Positions 6,070 through 13,968 of a stretch of DNA of 16,505 nucleotides are shown here, in pieces (position 1 is the stretch's first letter; the number at the start of each line of letters is the position of its first letter). A program made the position numbers and the translations under genes. The stretch comes from an uncultured Blautia sp. (GTDB lineage Bacteria; Bacillota; Clostridia; Lachnospirales; Lachnospiraceae). Below the pieces are notes generated by a model that searched no databases, was not told the origin of the DNA, and saw only the letters and a list, made by a program, of their open reading frames with translations. The DNA is taken from positions 1-16,505 of the forward strand of contig CALIZJ010000110.1 in NCBI GenBank assembly GCA_938028845.1, given 5' to 3'.

Positions 6070-6948
6070 ATGAAAACGCAGGGAAAAAGAAAATATCATC
6101 TGACAGGGTGGTCGATGGTCATGATCGCTTCTGTGCTGGTATTGGCTTTCAGCTATATACCAATGATACAGGCGTTTATCCTGTCACTGCAGACGGGAAA
6201 AGGAGCCAATCTGAAGTTTTCGGGAATCGATAACTATATACGGATGATAAATGACAGTACATTTTGGACAACTATAGGAAATACATTGCTGTATGCGGTG
6301 GTACAGATTCCCATTATGCTGCTTTTGGCGCTTGTGATCGCAGTGCTTTTAAATGACCCGAAGCTGAAAGGGCGCGGGTTCTACCGTACCTGCATATTCT
6401 TGCCGTGTGTTACCTCTATGGTTTCCTATTCTATTTTGTTTAAGAACCTGTTTTCCGTTGACGGAATCGTAAATCAGGTCCTTTTAAAGCTTGGCATTAT
6501 CGATACTTCCATTGCCTTTGTTCTGGATGAAAACTGGGCGAAGGTGGTTATCATCATTGCTCTGATTTGGAGATATACCGGATATTATATGATCTTCTTT
6601 TTATCCGCGCTGCAAAATATTGACAAATCTGTTTATGAAGCGGCAAAGATGGATGGCTGTAATTTTTTCCAGTCTCTCTTTAAGATTACGCTGCCCCTTT
6701 TAAAACCGATCGTATTTCTGACAAGTATCATGGCGCTGACCAATACTCTGCAGTTATTCGACGAGGTAGTGAACCTGACAAACGGAGGTCCTGGAAATGC
6801 TACAAGGACAATCTCTCAGTATATCTACGATCTGTCCTTTACCTATGTTCCAAGCTATGGATATGCTGCGGCGGTTTCTTATGTAGTGCTGCTTCTGATT
6901 ATCATATTGACAGTTGTACAGAAAAGGGTTACAGGTGAAAAAGAATGA
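6070..6948 (+). CDS. Sugar ABC transporter permease, MalF/LacF type
   Basis: A 292-residue inner membrane permease, one of the two halves of the channel. It has about six transmembrane segments, the first at 14-40, and the EAA loop beginning EAAKMDGCNFF at 190 that contacts the ATPase. The block NGGPGNATRT and the following region are typical of the MalF/LacF/UgpA group. AAAGGAG lies about ten bases before the ATG. The stop codon overlaps the start of the second permease by four bases, so translation is probably coupled. The substrate cannot be read from the permease; context suggests a galactose- or arabinose-containing oligosaccharide. Confidence 0.93.
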   Translation: MKTQGKRKYHLTGWSMVMIASVLVLAFSYIPMIQAFILSLQTGKGANLKFSGIDNYIRMINDSTFWTTIGNTLLYAVVQIPIMLLLALVIAVLLNDPKLKGRGFYRTCIFLPCVTSMVSYSILFKNLFSVDGIVNQVLLKLGIIDTSIAFVLDENWAKVVIIIALIWRYTGYYMIFFLSALQNIDKSVYEAAKMDGCNFFQSLFKITLPLLKPIVFLTSIMALTNTLQLFDEVVNLTNGGPGNATRTISQYIYDLSFTYVPSYGYAAAVSYVVLLLIIILTVVQKRVTGEKE

Positions 6949-7751
6949 GAATGGCAGGAAAAATTTTAAAGCATGGATTTTTGATCATAGCATCCTTTGT
7001 ATCTATCTTTCCGTTTTACTGGATGATCGTAAGCGCCACCAACGATTCTGTAGATATTACTATGGGAAAACTTAGCTTTGGAAGTTCTCTTATGAAAAAT
7101 ATAACAAATGCCTTTGGCAGAGGAAATATGTGGCAGGCTTTTGCAAACTCCCTTCTTTTGGCAGTGATGGTCACGGTATTGTCCCTTTTGATCTGTTCTA
7201 TTGCAGGATACGCTTTTGTGATCTTTCCAAGCAGAGGAAAAGAGATTTTATTTATGGTACTGATCGCCTCTATGATGGTACCTTTTGCGGCAAAGATTAT
7301 ACCGATGTTCCGTCTGTTTTCCAAGATGGGGCTTTTAAACAGCTTTTGGGCGATCATTCTTCCGGCTGTAGGTACACCGTTTTTGATATTCTTCTTCAGG
7401 CAGAACACCCACTCGTTTCCTACAGAAACCATAGAAGCGGCTCGGGTAGACGGACTGAGTGAATATGGGATCTTCCTGCGGATTTATATGCCGATGATGA
7501 AGTCCACCTATGCGGCTGCCGGAATCTTTGCTTTTATGGCAAGCTGGAACAATTATATGTGGCCTTTGATCGTGCTCCAGAGCGAGTCGAAAATGACCCT
7601 TCCTTTGGTGGTGTCTAACCTTGCCAATGGATTTACGCCGGATTACGGAATGGTCATGGTGGGAATCGTATTTTCTACGCTGCCCACAGTCCTGGTATTT
7701 TTCCTTCTTCAGAAATCTTTTGTTGAAGGAATGGTTGGTTCTGTAAAATAA
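6945..7751 (+). CDS. Sugar ABC transporter permease, MalG/LacG type
   Basis: A 268-residue inner membrane permease that pairs with the preceding protein. About six transmembrane segments are visible, and the EAA loop begins EAARVDGLSEYG at 164. ATG 6945 lies in the ATGA overlap with the previous stop and has AGGTG about eight bases upstream; a second in-frame ATG at 6951 is possible but less well placed. It ends the importer operon; the next gene has its own promoter at 7784-7812. No ATPase gene follows. Confidence 0.93.
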   Translation: MRMAGKILKHGFLIIASFVSIFPFYWMIVSATNDSVDITMGKLSFGSSLMKNITNAFGRGNMWQAFANSLLLAVMVTVLSLLICSIAGYAFVIFPSRGKEILFMVLIASMMVPFAAKIIPMFRLFSKMGLLNSFWAIILPAVGTPFLIFFFRQNTHSFPTETIEAARVDGLSEYGIFLRIYMPMMKSTYAAAGIFAFMASWNNYMWPLIVLQSESKMTLPLVVSNLANGFTPDYGMVMVGIVFSTLPTVLVFFLLQKSFVEGMVGSVK

Positions 7752-7783
7752 ATCCTTAAAAGAATGGGCATACCACTTCAATA

Positions 7784-7812
7784 TTGACATTCTCATCCAA
7801 ATAAAAGATAAT
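7784..7812 (+). promoter_or_regulatory. SigmaA promoter of the LacI-family regulator and GH42 gene
   Basis: A perfect TTGACA (7784-7789), 17 bases, then GATAAT (7807-7812). Transcription would start near 7819, inside the operator-like palindrome. The leader is about 100 bases and includes a 12-base palindrome GTTTTTAAAAAC at 7855-7866. Confidence 0.85.
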
Positions 7813-7815
7813 GAG

Positions 7816-7831
7816 TTTATAAATATTTATA
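7816..7831. promoter_or_regulatory. AT-only operator candidate at the regulator's own start site
   Basis: TTTATAAATATTTATA is identical to 4471-4486 upstream of the importer. Its core TATAAATATTTATA (7818-7831) is a perfect palindrome. It begins four bases after the -10 box, covering the predicted start of transcription, which fits autorepression. Confidence 0.6.
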
Positions 7832-7921
7832 TAAATTTAGTGTAGAAAAAAGGCGTTTTTAAAAACCATAAATTATATGTTTAAGAATATTTATATCTTA
7901 TTTTAGAAAAGGAGTACACGT

Positions 7922-8947
7922 ATGGGAATGAAAGTAAAAGATATTGCGAAAATGCTGGATCTGTCACCGTCTACAGTTTCACTTGTTTTAAATAATAAAC
8001 CGGGAATCAGCGACGTTACCAGGGAACGGGTGAAGAAAGCCGTGATCGATCTGGGCTGTGAGGATTTGATCGTGCAGGATGTGGAGGAAAAGAAGACAAT
8101 ACTGTTCGTAGTGTACAGAAAACACGGCTCTTCTGTTACAGGCAGTTCTTATTTCTCCCAGCTTTTTTCGGAAATTATCGAGGGAGTGGAATATCAGACC
8201 AGAGCCAAGGGCTATAACCTTATGATTTCTTATATAGACCAGAACAATTTTAAGCAGGAGGCAGCGAGAATACGAAGCGAGGCTGTAGAAGGAATCCTGC
8301 TCCTTGCCACGGAGATGGATGTAGAGCAGATAGAGGCATTTTTAAGTATTCCCATGCCTATTGTGGTTCTGGATAATTATATTGAACAAAAACAGTATGA
8401 CTGCGTGACAATGAACAACGAACTGGGTGTTTACGAGGCTATTTCCCATTTGGCAGCCTTGGGTCACAGAGATATTGGATACTTTCATATTGTATGCAAC
8501 GCGAATAATTTCGTGGAACGGTATTTTGGCTTTCAGCGTGCTGTTGAAATGCTTGGGTTAACGGTGAAAAAAGAAAATATCATTGAAATCGCCACAGAGG
8601 GCGGAGATGCGGTGTATGAGGAATTAAAAAGACAGCTTTCCCAAAGAGAATCCCTTCCCACAGCATTTTTTGCGGACAATGATATCGTGGCGATCTGTGC
8701 AATGCGTGTGCTTCGGGAGCTGAATGTACAGATTCCTCAGGACGTATCTATTGTGGGATTTGACAACATGGCTTTGTCTGAGATGCTGGATCCGCCCCTT
8801 ACTACTATACAGATACCGAAACGAAAAATGGGAATGGCTGCAGTCAATGCGATCATCGAAAAAATAAACGAAGACGGTGTGGGAAGCCTGAAAACAGAGG
8901 TTGCCACCTCTTTGATCGTGAGGCACAGCGTGAGAAAATTAGAGTGA
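7922..8947 (+). CDS. LacI-family transcriptional regulator
   Basis: A 341-residue repressor or activator that should respond to a sugar. The helix-turn-helix spans about 4-25 (KVKDIAKMLDLSPSTVSLVL), followed by LNNKPGISDVTRERV. The hinge segment that normally reads NYxPNxxARxL is replaced by LGCEDLIVQDVEEKKT (44-59), so the minor-groove hinge helix with its intercalating Leu is missing or very different. Residues about 60-335 form the periplasmic-binding-protein-like effector domain, with the conserved end block VSIVGFDNMALSEMLDPPLTTI. ATG 7922 has AAAAGGAG seven bases upstream. GH42 follows after 13 bases, so both are co-transcribed. It probably controls its own operon and the importer through the AT-only palindrome. 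Confidence 0.92.
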   Translation: MGMKVKDIAKMLDLSPSTVSLVLNNKPGISDVTRERVKKAVIDLGCEDLIVQDVEEKKTILFVVYRKHGSSVTGSSYFSQLFSEIIEGVEYQTRAKGYNLMISYIDQNNFKQEAARIRSEAVEGILLLATEMDVEQIEAFLSIPMPIVVLDNYIEQKQYDCVTMNNELGVYEAISHLAALGHRDIGYFHIVCNANNFVERYFGFQRAVEMLGLTVKKENIIEIATEGGDAVYEELKRQLSQRESLPTAFFADNDIVAICAMRVLRELNVQIPQDVSIVGFDNMALSEMLDPPLTTIQIPKRKMGMAAVNAIIEKINEDGVGSLKTEVATSLIVRHSVRKLE

Positions 8948-8960
8948 GGAGAGACAGGAT

Positions 8961-10976
8961 ATGATAAACAAACATACACCCTTTATCTGGTATGGGGGTG
9001 ATTATAATCCGGATCAATGGGATGAAAAGACTATTGAAGAGGATATGAAGCTGTTTAAAAAGGCTGGTATCAATATGGTAACCCTTCCGGTATTTTCCTG
9101 GGCAAAGCTGGAGCCGGAGGAGGGCGTTTATAACTTTGAATGGCTTGACAAAATATTAGATACATTACAGAAAAATGAGATCCGTGTCTGCATGGCGACA
9201 CCAACTACCGCCCAGCCGGCATGGCTGTCAAAAAAATATCCGGAAGTCCTTCCTGTGGACATTGCGGGGAGGAAAAGAACCCATGGAATGAGAGTTTACT
9301 TCTGTGTGAACAGTGAAAAATACAGGGAACGGGCGGCAGCTATCGCAAAGCAGATGGCGAAACGATATAAGGATTATCCTGGTCTTGCAGCATGGCATGT
9401 GGCAAACGAATACGGTACCTACTGTTACTGTGAAAACTGCCAGAAAAAGTTTCGTCTCTGGCTGAAAAAACGGTACGGCACCTTGGAAAATTTAAATGAA
9501 AAATGGAATACGGCTTTCTGGGGCCGCATTGTCTATGATTTCGATGAGATCATGCTTCCTACAGAATTAAACGACGATTACCGTTTTAATCCTTCCATTC
9601 AGTTGGATTATATGCGGTTTATGACAGATTCCACAAAGGAGTGCTATGAAAACGAGGCTCAGGTACTTCGGAAATATACTCCGGATATTCCCGTCTTCTC
9701 AAATATATCCGGATTTATCAAAAAACTGGATCAGTTTACTTTGACAGAAAATATGGACTGTGCCGGATGGGATAACTATCCTACACCGGGAGCGCCGGAG
9801 AGTATTCCTGCCTTAAAACATGATATCATGCGTGCTCTTAAGGACGGAAAACCTTATATCATTACAGAACAGTCTCCAAACCAGCAGAATTGGCAGCCTT
9901 ATAACAAATTAAAACGTCCCGGGGAGGTGCGTACCCTTGCTTACCAGGGAATTGCCAGAGGTGCGGACGCCTGCATGTTTTTCCAGATGCGTCAGTCTAT
10001 AGCCGGGCAGGAAAAGTTCCATGGAGCTGTGATTTCTCATGCGGGGACAGAAAATACGAGGGTATTTAAAGAGATTTCCAGACTTGGAGCAGAACTGAAA
10101 AAACTTGGTGATGTTTGCCTGGACGGAAGAACAAATGCACAGGTAGGCATGCTCTTTGACTGGAATAACTGGTGGGCTTTGGAATTAAGCAGCGGTCCCA
10201 CACAGGATATGGATTATTTAACGCAGGTACATAAATACTATAAAGCATTTTACGAAAAAAATATCCAGGTAGATATTCTAAAAATGACCTCGGATTTTGA
10301 CCGGTATAAAATTATCGTAGCCCCCCTTCTTTATATGGTGAAAGATGGCGTTGCAGAAAAACTAACAGCCTTTGTGGAAAAGGGCGGTATTTTGGTTGCC
10401 ACTTATATGACCGGGCTTACCGATGAAAATGACCGCTGTATTTTTGGCGCTTATCCAGGAAAACTGCGCAAGGTACTGGGACTTTGGGTGGAAGAAACAG
10501 ATGCTCTTTTCCCGGAGGAAAGAAATTCTATTATTATAAGGAAGGAAAGCGGCCGGTTAAAAGGAGAATATAGCTGTAACTTCCTTTGTGACCTTCTTCA
10601 TCTGGAAACTGCAGAAGCCATAGGCGAATATGGAAAGGATTTTTATGAGGGGAGACCCTGTGTGACAAAAAATGATTTCGGAAAGGGTTTTGCCTATTAT
10701 CTGGGAACAGAGCCGGAGGAAAGATTTCTTAGAGATTTTGTGGATGAGCTTTGTGAAAAAGCAGATATCCATCCTGTCTTTGAAAGTGTAGGAAAGGTGG
10801 AAATCTGTGTAAGAGAAAATGCAAAGGGGAAGGTGATCTTTTTGATCAACCAGTCTGAAGAATCTGCTATGGTGGAGCTTGGAGAGGAGACCTATGAGGA
10901 ACTGCTGACAGGACAAGAGCGAAAGGGAACAATTCATCTAAACAGCAGAGATGTCGTGATACTTAAGAAACGGTAG
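8961..10976 (+). CDS. GH42 beta-galactosidase
   Basis: A 671-residue glycoside hydrolase family 42 enzyme, cytoplasmic because no signal peptide is present. It removes terminal beta-D-galactose, or alpha-L-arabinopyranose in some members, from short oligosaccharides. The start FIWYGGDYNPDQW (8-20) is characteristic. The acid/base is Glu150 in WHVANEYG and the nucleophile Glu303 in ITEQSPNQQNW. Four cysteines at 115, 155, 157 and 160 match the zinc site of the Thermus A4 enzyme. The order is a TIM barrel (to about 390), a trimerisation domain (about 395-600) and a small C-terminal beta domain, at normal family length. GAGGAG lies nine bases before ATG. It shares the LacI gene's transcript and ends at a strong terminator. 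Confidence 0.95.
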   Translation: MINKHTPFIWYGGDYNPDQWDEKTIEEDMKLFKKAGINMVTLPVFSWAKLEPEEGVYNFEWLDKILDTLQKNEIRVCMATPTTAQPAWLSKKYPEVLPVDIAGRKRTHGMRVYFCVNSEKYRERAAAIAKQMAKRYKDYPGLAAWHVANEYGTYCYCENCQKKFRLWLKKRYGTLENLNEKWNTAFWGRIVYDFDEIMLPTELNDDYRFNPSIQLDYMRFMTDSTKECYENEAQVLRKYTPDIPVFSNISGFIKKLDQFTLTENMDCAGWDNYPTPGAPESIPALKHDIMRALKDGKPYIITEQSPNQQNWQPYNKLKRPGEVRTLAYQGIARGADACMFFQMRQSIAGQEKFHGAVISHAGTENTRVFKEISRLGAELKKLGDVCLDGRTNAQVGMLFDWNNWWALELSSGPTQDMDYLTQVHKYYKAFYEKNIQVDILKMTSDFDRYKIIVAPLLYMVKDGVAEKLTAFVEKGGILVATYMTGLTDENDRCIFGAYPGKLRKVLGLWVEETDALFPEERNSIIIRKESGRLKGEYSCNFLCDLLHLETAEAIGEYGKDFYEGRPCVTKNDFGKGFAYYLGTEPEERFLRDFVDELCEKADIHPVFESVGKVEICVRENAKGKVIFLINQSEESAMVELGEETYEELLTGQERKGTIHLNSRDVVILKKR

Positions 10977-10984
10977 AAGACAAG

Positions 10985-11037
10985 AGCCGTTAAAAGAAAT
11001 GGCAGAAATGCTGTATCTTTTAACGGCTTTCTTTCTG
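10985..11037 (+). terminator. Rho-independent terminator after GH42
   Basis: AGCCGTTAAAAGA (10985-10997) and TCTTTTAACGGCT (11016-11028) form a perfect 13-base stem with an 18-base loop, followed by a T-rich run to 11037. It separates the regulator-GH42 unit from the racemase-to-BKACE unit. In 11038-11231 I see no convincing promoter: CTGACA (11061-11066) lacks a good -10, and AAATTATAAAAATT (11117-11130) only partly resembles the shared operator. A six-base hairpin TCTCCG/CGGAGA is also present near 11080-11099. Confidence 0.88.
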
Positions 11038-11231
11038 CCTGTTACGTTATCCAAATAATCCTGACAAAACCTAAAATTTCTCCGACTATGCACGGAGAGG
11101 GATTTGTGACATTATGAAATTATAAAAATTAAGAAGATATAGAAAAAATAAATAAAAATAAGAGGCAAATCTGGAAGCAAATTTCCAAGACGGATCAAAT
11201 GACACAAGAAGTGTGTTAAAAGGAGGATATT

Positions 11232-11903
11232 ATGAAAGTTGGACTTGTATATACCAGTACGACACCAGAACTGATCGAAATGGTAGAGGAAGAGGTAAAA
11301 AAACAATTAGGGGAAGCGGTGGAAATGGATACGTATACAGATGCCACAATCCTGTCAGAGACAAGGGAGCATGGATCTGTAACAAGAAATGCTGCCTGCA
11401 GGCTTATAGAAATGTTTTTGGAAGCCGCTAAGAACGGAGCGGATGCAGTATTAAATATCTGTTCTTCTGTAGGTGAAGTGGCGGATTGTGCTCAGGATGT
11501 GGCAAAATTTATCGGTGTTCCCATTGTGCGTATTGATGAAGAAATGTGCAGGGATGCCGTGCGCCATGGGAGAAGGATAGGAGTGCTTGCCACACTTCCC
11601 ACTACTTTAAATCCTACGAAGAATACCATCCTGCGTGTGGCGAGGGAGATGGGAAAAGAAGTAGAGCTTGTAGACGGTCTTGTGGATGCTTTTGGGCTTG
11701 GCCAGGAGGAGTTTAAAGAAATTCTGGTAAAGAAAGCCCGTGAAATTAAAGATGAGGTGGATGTAATCCTGCTTTGCCAGGGTTCCATGGCTTATGTGGA
11801 GCAGCTCATAGAAGCGGACTGTAAAAAAATGACAGTATCCAGTCCAAGGTATGGAGCGGCAGCACTTAAAGAAGCTCTGATAAAAAAAGGCGTAATCCAA
11901 TAA
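11232..11903 (+). CDS. Aspartate/glutamate racemase-family protein
   Basis: A 223-residue member of the Asp/Glu/hydantoin racemase superfamily, which uses two cysteines to move a proton at the carbon next to a carboxylate. Both are present: Cys77 in NICSSVGEVAD and Cys182 in LLCQGSMAYVE. The middle block VRIDEEMCRDAV (99-110) and RIGVLATLPTTLNPT (115-129) are typical of an uncharacterised subgroup rather than of cell-wall MurI. AAGGAGG lies five bases before the ATG. It opens a four-gene run with GH127, DUF1537 kinase and BKACE, so its substrate is probably an acid sugar or keto acid rather than an amino acid (inference). A lyase or isomerase of the same fold is also possible. Confidence 0.88.
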   Translation: MKVGLVYTSTTPELIEMVEEEVKKQLGEAVEMDTYTDATILSETREHGSVTRNAACRLIEMFLEAAKNGADAVLNICSSVGEVADCAQDVAKFIGVPIVRIDEEMCRDAVRHGRRIGVLATLPTTLNPTKNTILRVAREMGKEVELVDGLVDAFGLGQEEFKEILVKKAREIKDEVDVILLCQGSMAYVEQLIEADCKKMTVSSPRYGAAALKEALIKKGVIQ

Positions 11904-11916
11904 GAAAGGAAAAATT

Positions 11917-13875
11917 ATGTTAACGAATACAGAAAAATCACCCTATGCAAAAGTTTCTCCCCTTCCTTTTCAGAGTGTAAAATGGACGGATGGATTCTGG
12001 AATGATGTGACTCAAATGTGTGTGAAAGAGACAGTACCCCATCTGCAGAAAATGTTTGAAGCAAAGGATATCAGCCATGTAGTGGAAAATTTCCGGATTT
12101 GTGCCGGGGAGAGTGAAGGCGAATTCGGGGGAACCGATTTTGGAGACGGAGATTTTTATAAATGGATGGAATCCGCTATGTATGCGGCTGCGGGAACGGA
12201 TGACCAGGAACTTTTTAAGAAGCTGGACGAATATATCGATCTTATAGGAAGAGCCCAGCTTCCTGACGGCTATATCTCTACCAAGCAGATTCTTGGGGAG
12301 CGCCAGAATAACGGAGTAAAGCGTTTCGGTAATATCAACGATTTTGAGGTATATAATTTCGGGCACTTGTTTACGGCAGCATGTTTGTATAAGCGGCTTA
12401 CAGGAAAAGATAATTTTCTTATCATTGCGGAGAAGGCAGCTAAATATCTGGAAAATATGTACCAGGAAAATGAGCGTACAGGAAACGTTCAGACTGCGGT
12501 ATGCCCTTCGCACTATATGGGCCTTGTGGAAATGTACCGTACTACAGGGGAAAAATGGTATTTGGATCTGGCAGCACTGGCAGTGAGGCTTCGGGATTCC
12601 GTTAAGGATGGCATGGATGATAATCAGGACCGTATTCCTTTAAAAGAACAGGATAAGATCTTAGGACATGCGGTACGGGCAAATTATCTCTATGCAGGGG
12701 TTGCCGATCTGTACGCAGAGACGGGAGATGAGGAGTATCTGAAGGTTCTGCACGCGGTCTGGAGAAGTCTTATGGATACGAAGATTTATATTACCGGGGG
12801 CTGCGGGGCTTTGTACAATGGAGCTTCCCCTTACGGGAATTTCTTTGTGCATCAGCTTGTGCACCAGGCTTATGGGTATGAGTACCAGCTCCCTAATATT
12901 ACTGCTTATAATGAGACCTGTGCTTCTGTGGGCCATGTGCTTTGGGCTTACCGGATGTTCCAGATTGAACCGAAAGCGGAATATTTCGATGCCATTGAAC
13001 GGTCGATGTTAAATGTAAATTTGGCTGCAGTGAGTCTGGATGGAAAGAAGTATTTTTACGAGAACATGTTGCGCCGTACAAAAGAGCTAAAGTATAAGCT
13101 TATTTGGCCCCTTACCAGAAGCGAATATATTTTAAGCTACTGCTGTCCGCCGAATCTGGCAAGAACTATGGCACAGACCAGCGAATATGCTTATGTGCGT
13201 TCAAAAGATACTTTATGGACAGGAATGTACGGAGCAAATAAGGCTTTCGTTTCCCTGGAATGTGGAGCAGAATTTAAGCTGGAACAGAAAACGGGATATC
13301 CCTATGATGGGAAAATTATTTTTTCAGTGACAGAGAGGAAAAATGAGATTCCATTTAATCTGAATCTGCGTATACCAGGCTGGGTTGAAAGCGGAAGCAT
13401 AAAGACAAAAGAGGGAGAAATCCCGCTGACTATTGAAAATGCGGGTTCCTATTTTACTGTGAAAATAGACGCTCCGGGAGAAGCCGAGGTCGTTTTGGAT
13501 CTGGAGATGCCGGTGCGGTACACAGCGCCTCATACGATGATCGAAGAGACTGCTGGGCAGGCGGCCATAGAGAGAGGCCCTCTTGTATACTGCCTGGAAG
13601 GTGCAGATGCCCAGGTGGAGACTTTGGACGATCTTCTGCTGGATTTAAATGAAAAGTTTAAAACAGAAGAGATGCAGATTCAGGGACGTAAGATCATTGC
13701 CCTTAAAGGAGAGATGTATTGCCTTAACCGGACTGGTTTTGACAGAGAAAAACTTTACCAGCCTTTGCGCTACCGGGGGATGGAACACACAAGCGTACGT
13801 CTGATCCCATATTTTGCATGGGACAACAGGGAATACGGAGAAATGCGTATCTGGATTCCCGTTGCCTATCGGTAA
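11917..13875 (+). CDS. GH127-type (DUF1680) beta-L-arabinofuranosidase-like glycoside hydrolase
   Basis: A 652-residue cytoplasmic enzyme with an alpha/alpha barrel (about 20-425) and C-terminal beta domains. The zinc and nucleophile residues of the Bifidobacterium enzyme HypBA1 are retained: Glu333 and Cys335 in YNETCAS, Cys409 and Cys410 in CCPPNLAR, with Cys409 as the expected nucleophile. The acid/base region differs: HypBA1 has GEAF 16 residues before the zinc Glu, whereas here the aligned residues are HQAY, placing Gln317 at the catalytic Glu. GH127 includes beta-L-arabinofuranosidases and an enzyme acting on the branched acid sugar aceric acid of rhamnogalacturonan II, so specificity is open. 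AAGGA precedes the ATG and only 13 bases separate it from the racemase gene. Family call is strong, substrate is not. Confidence 0.92.
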   Translation: MLTNTEKSPYAKVSPLPFQSVKWTDGFWNDVTQMCVKETVPHLQKMFEAKDISHVVENFRICAGESEGEFGGTDFGDGDFYKWMESAMYAAAGTDDQELFKKLDEYIDLIGRAQLPDGYISTKQILGERQNNGVKRFGNINDFEVYNFGHLFTAACLYKRLTGKDNFLIIAEKAAKYLENMYQENERTGNVQTAVCPSHYMGLVEMYRTTGEKWYLDLAALAVRLRDSVKDGMDDNQDRIPLKEQDKILGHAVRANYLYAGVADLYAETGDEEYLKVLHAVWRSLMDTKIYITGGCGALYNGASPYGNFFVHQLVHQAYGYEYQLPNITAYNETCASVGHVLWAYRMFQIEPKAEYFDAIERSMLNVNLAAVSLDGKKYFYENMLRRTKELKYKLIWPLTRSEYILSYCCPPNLARTMAQTSEYAYVRSKDTLWTGMYGANKAFVSLECGAEFKLEQKTGYPYDGKIIFSVTERKNEIPFNLNLRIPGWVESGSIKTKEGEIPLTIENAGSYFTVKIDAPGEAEVVLDLEMPVRYTAPHTMIEETAGQAAIERGPLVYCLEGADAQVETLDDLLLDLNEKFKTEEMQIQGRKIIALKGEMYCLNRTGFDREKLYQPLRYRGMEHTSVRLIPYFAWDNREYGEMRIWIPVAYR

Positions 13876-13906
13876 TAAACTTTAAGTGCGGAAAAAGGAG
13901 GAAAGT

Positions 13907-13939
13907 ATGGAAGTAAACTTCCATATCTACCATTATTGA
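13907..13939 (+). CDS. Ten-codon leader ORF with strong ribosome binding site
   Basis: AAAAAGGAGG (13892-13901) precedes ATG 13907, which opens MEVNFHIYHY and stops at TGA 13937-13939. The start codon lies in a hairpin: ATGGAAGT (13907-13914) pairs with ACTTCCAT (13917-13924). The stop overlaps a second hairpin, GACGCA (13938-13943) with TGCGTC (13949-13954), which ends just before the ribosome binding site of the kinase gene. The peptide is out of frame with the kinase. It may be a leader peptide that couples translation to the kinase, or a remnant; no homologue is known to me. Confidence 0.4.
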   Translation: MEVNFHIYHY

Positions 13940-13968
13940 CGCAGCAAGTGCGTCGGAAAGAGGTAAAA

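Noticed and set aside
7841..7870. A catabolite-response (cre) site at AAAAAGGCGTTTTT in the LacI leader
   Set aside because: The symmetry is imperfect and the TGWAARCGYTWNCW consensus is not met.
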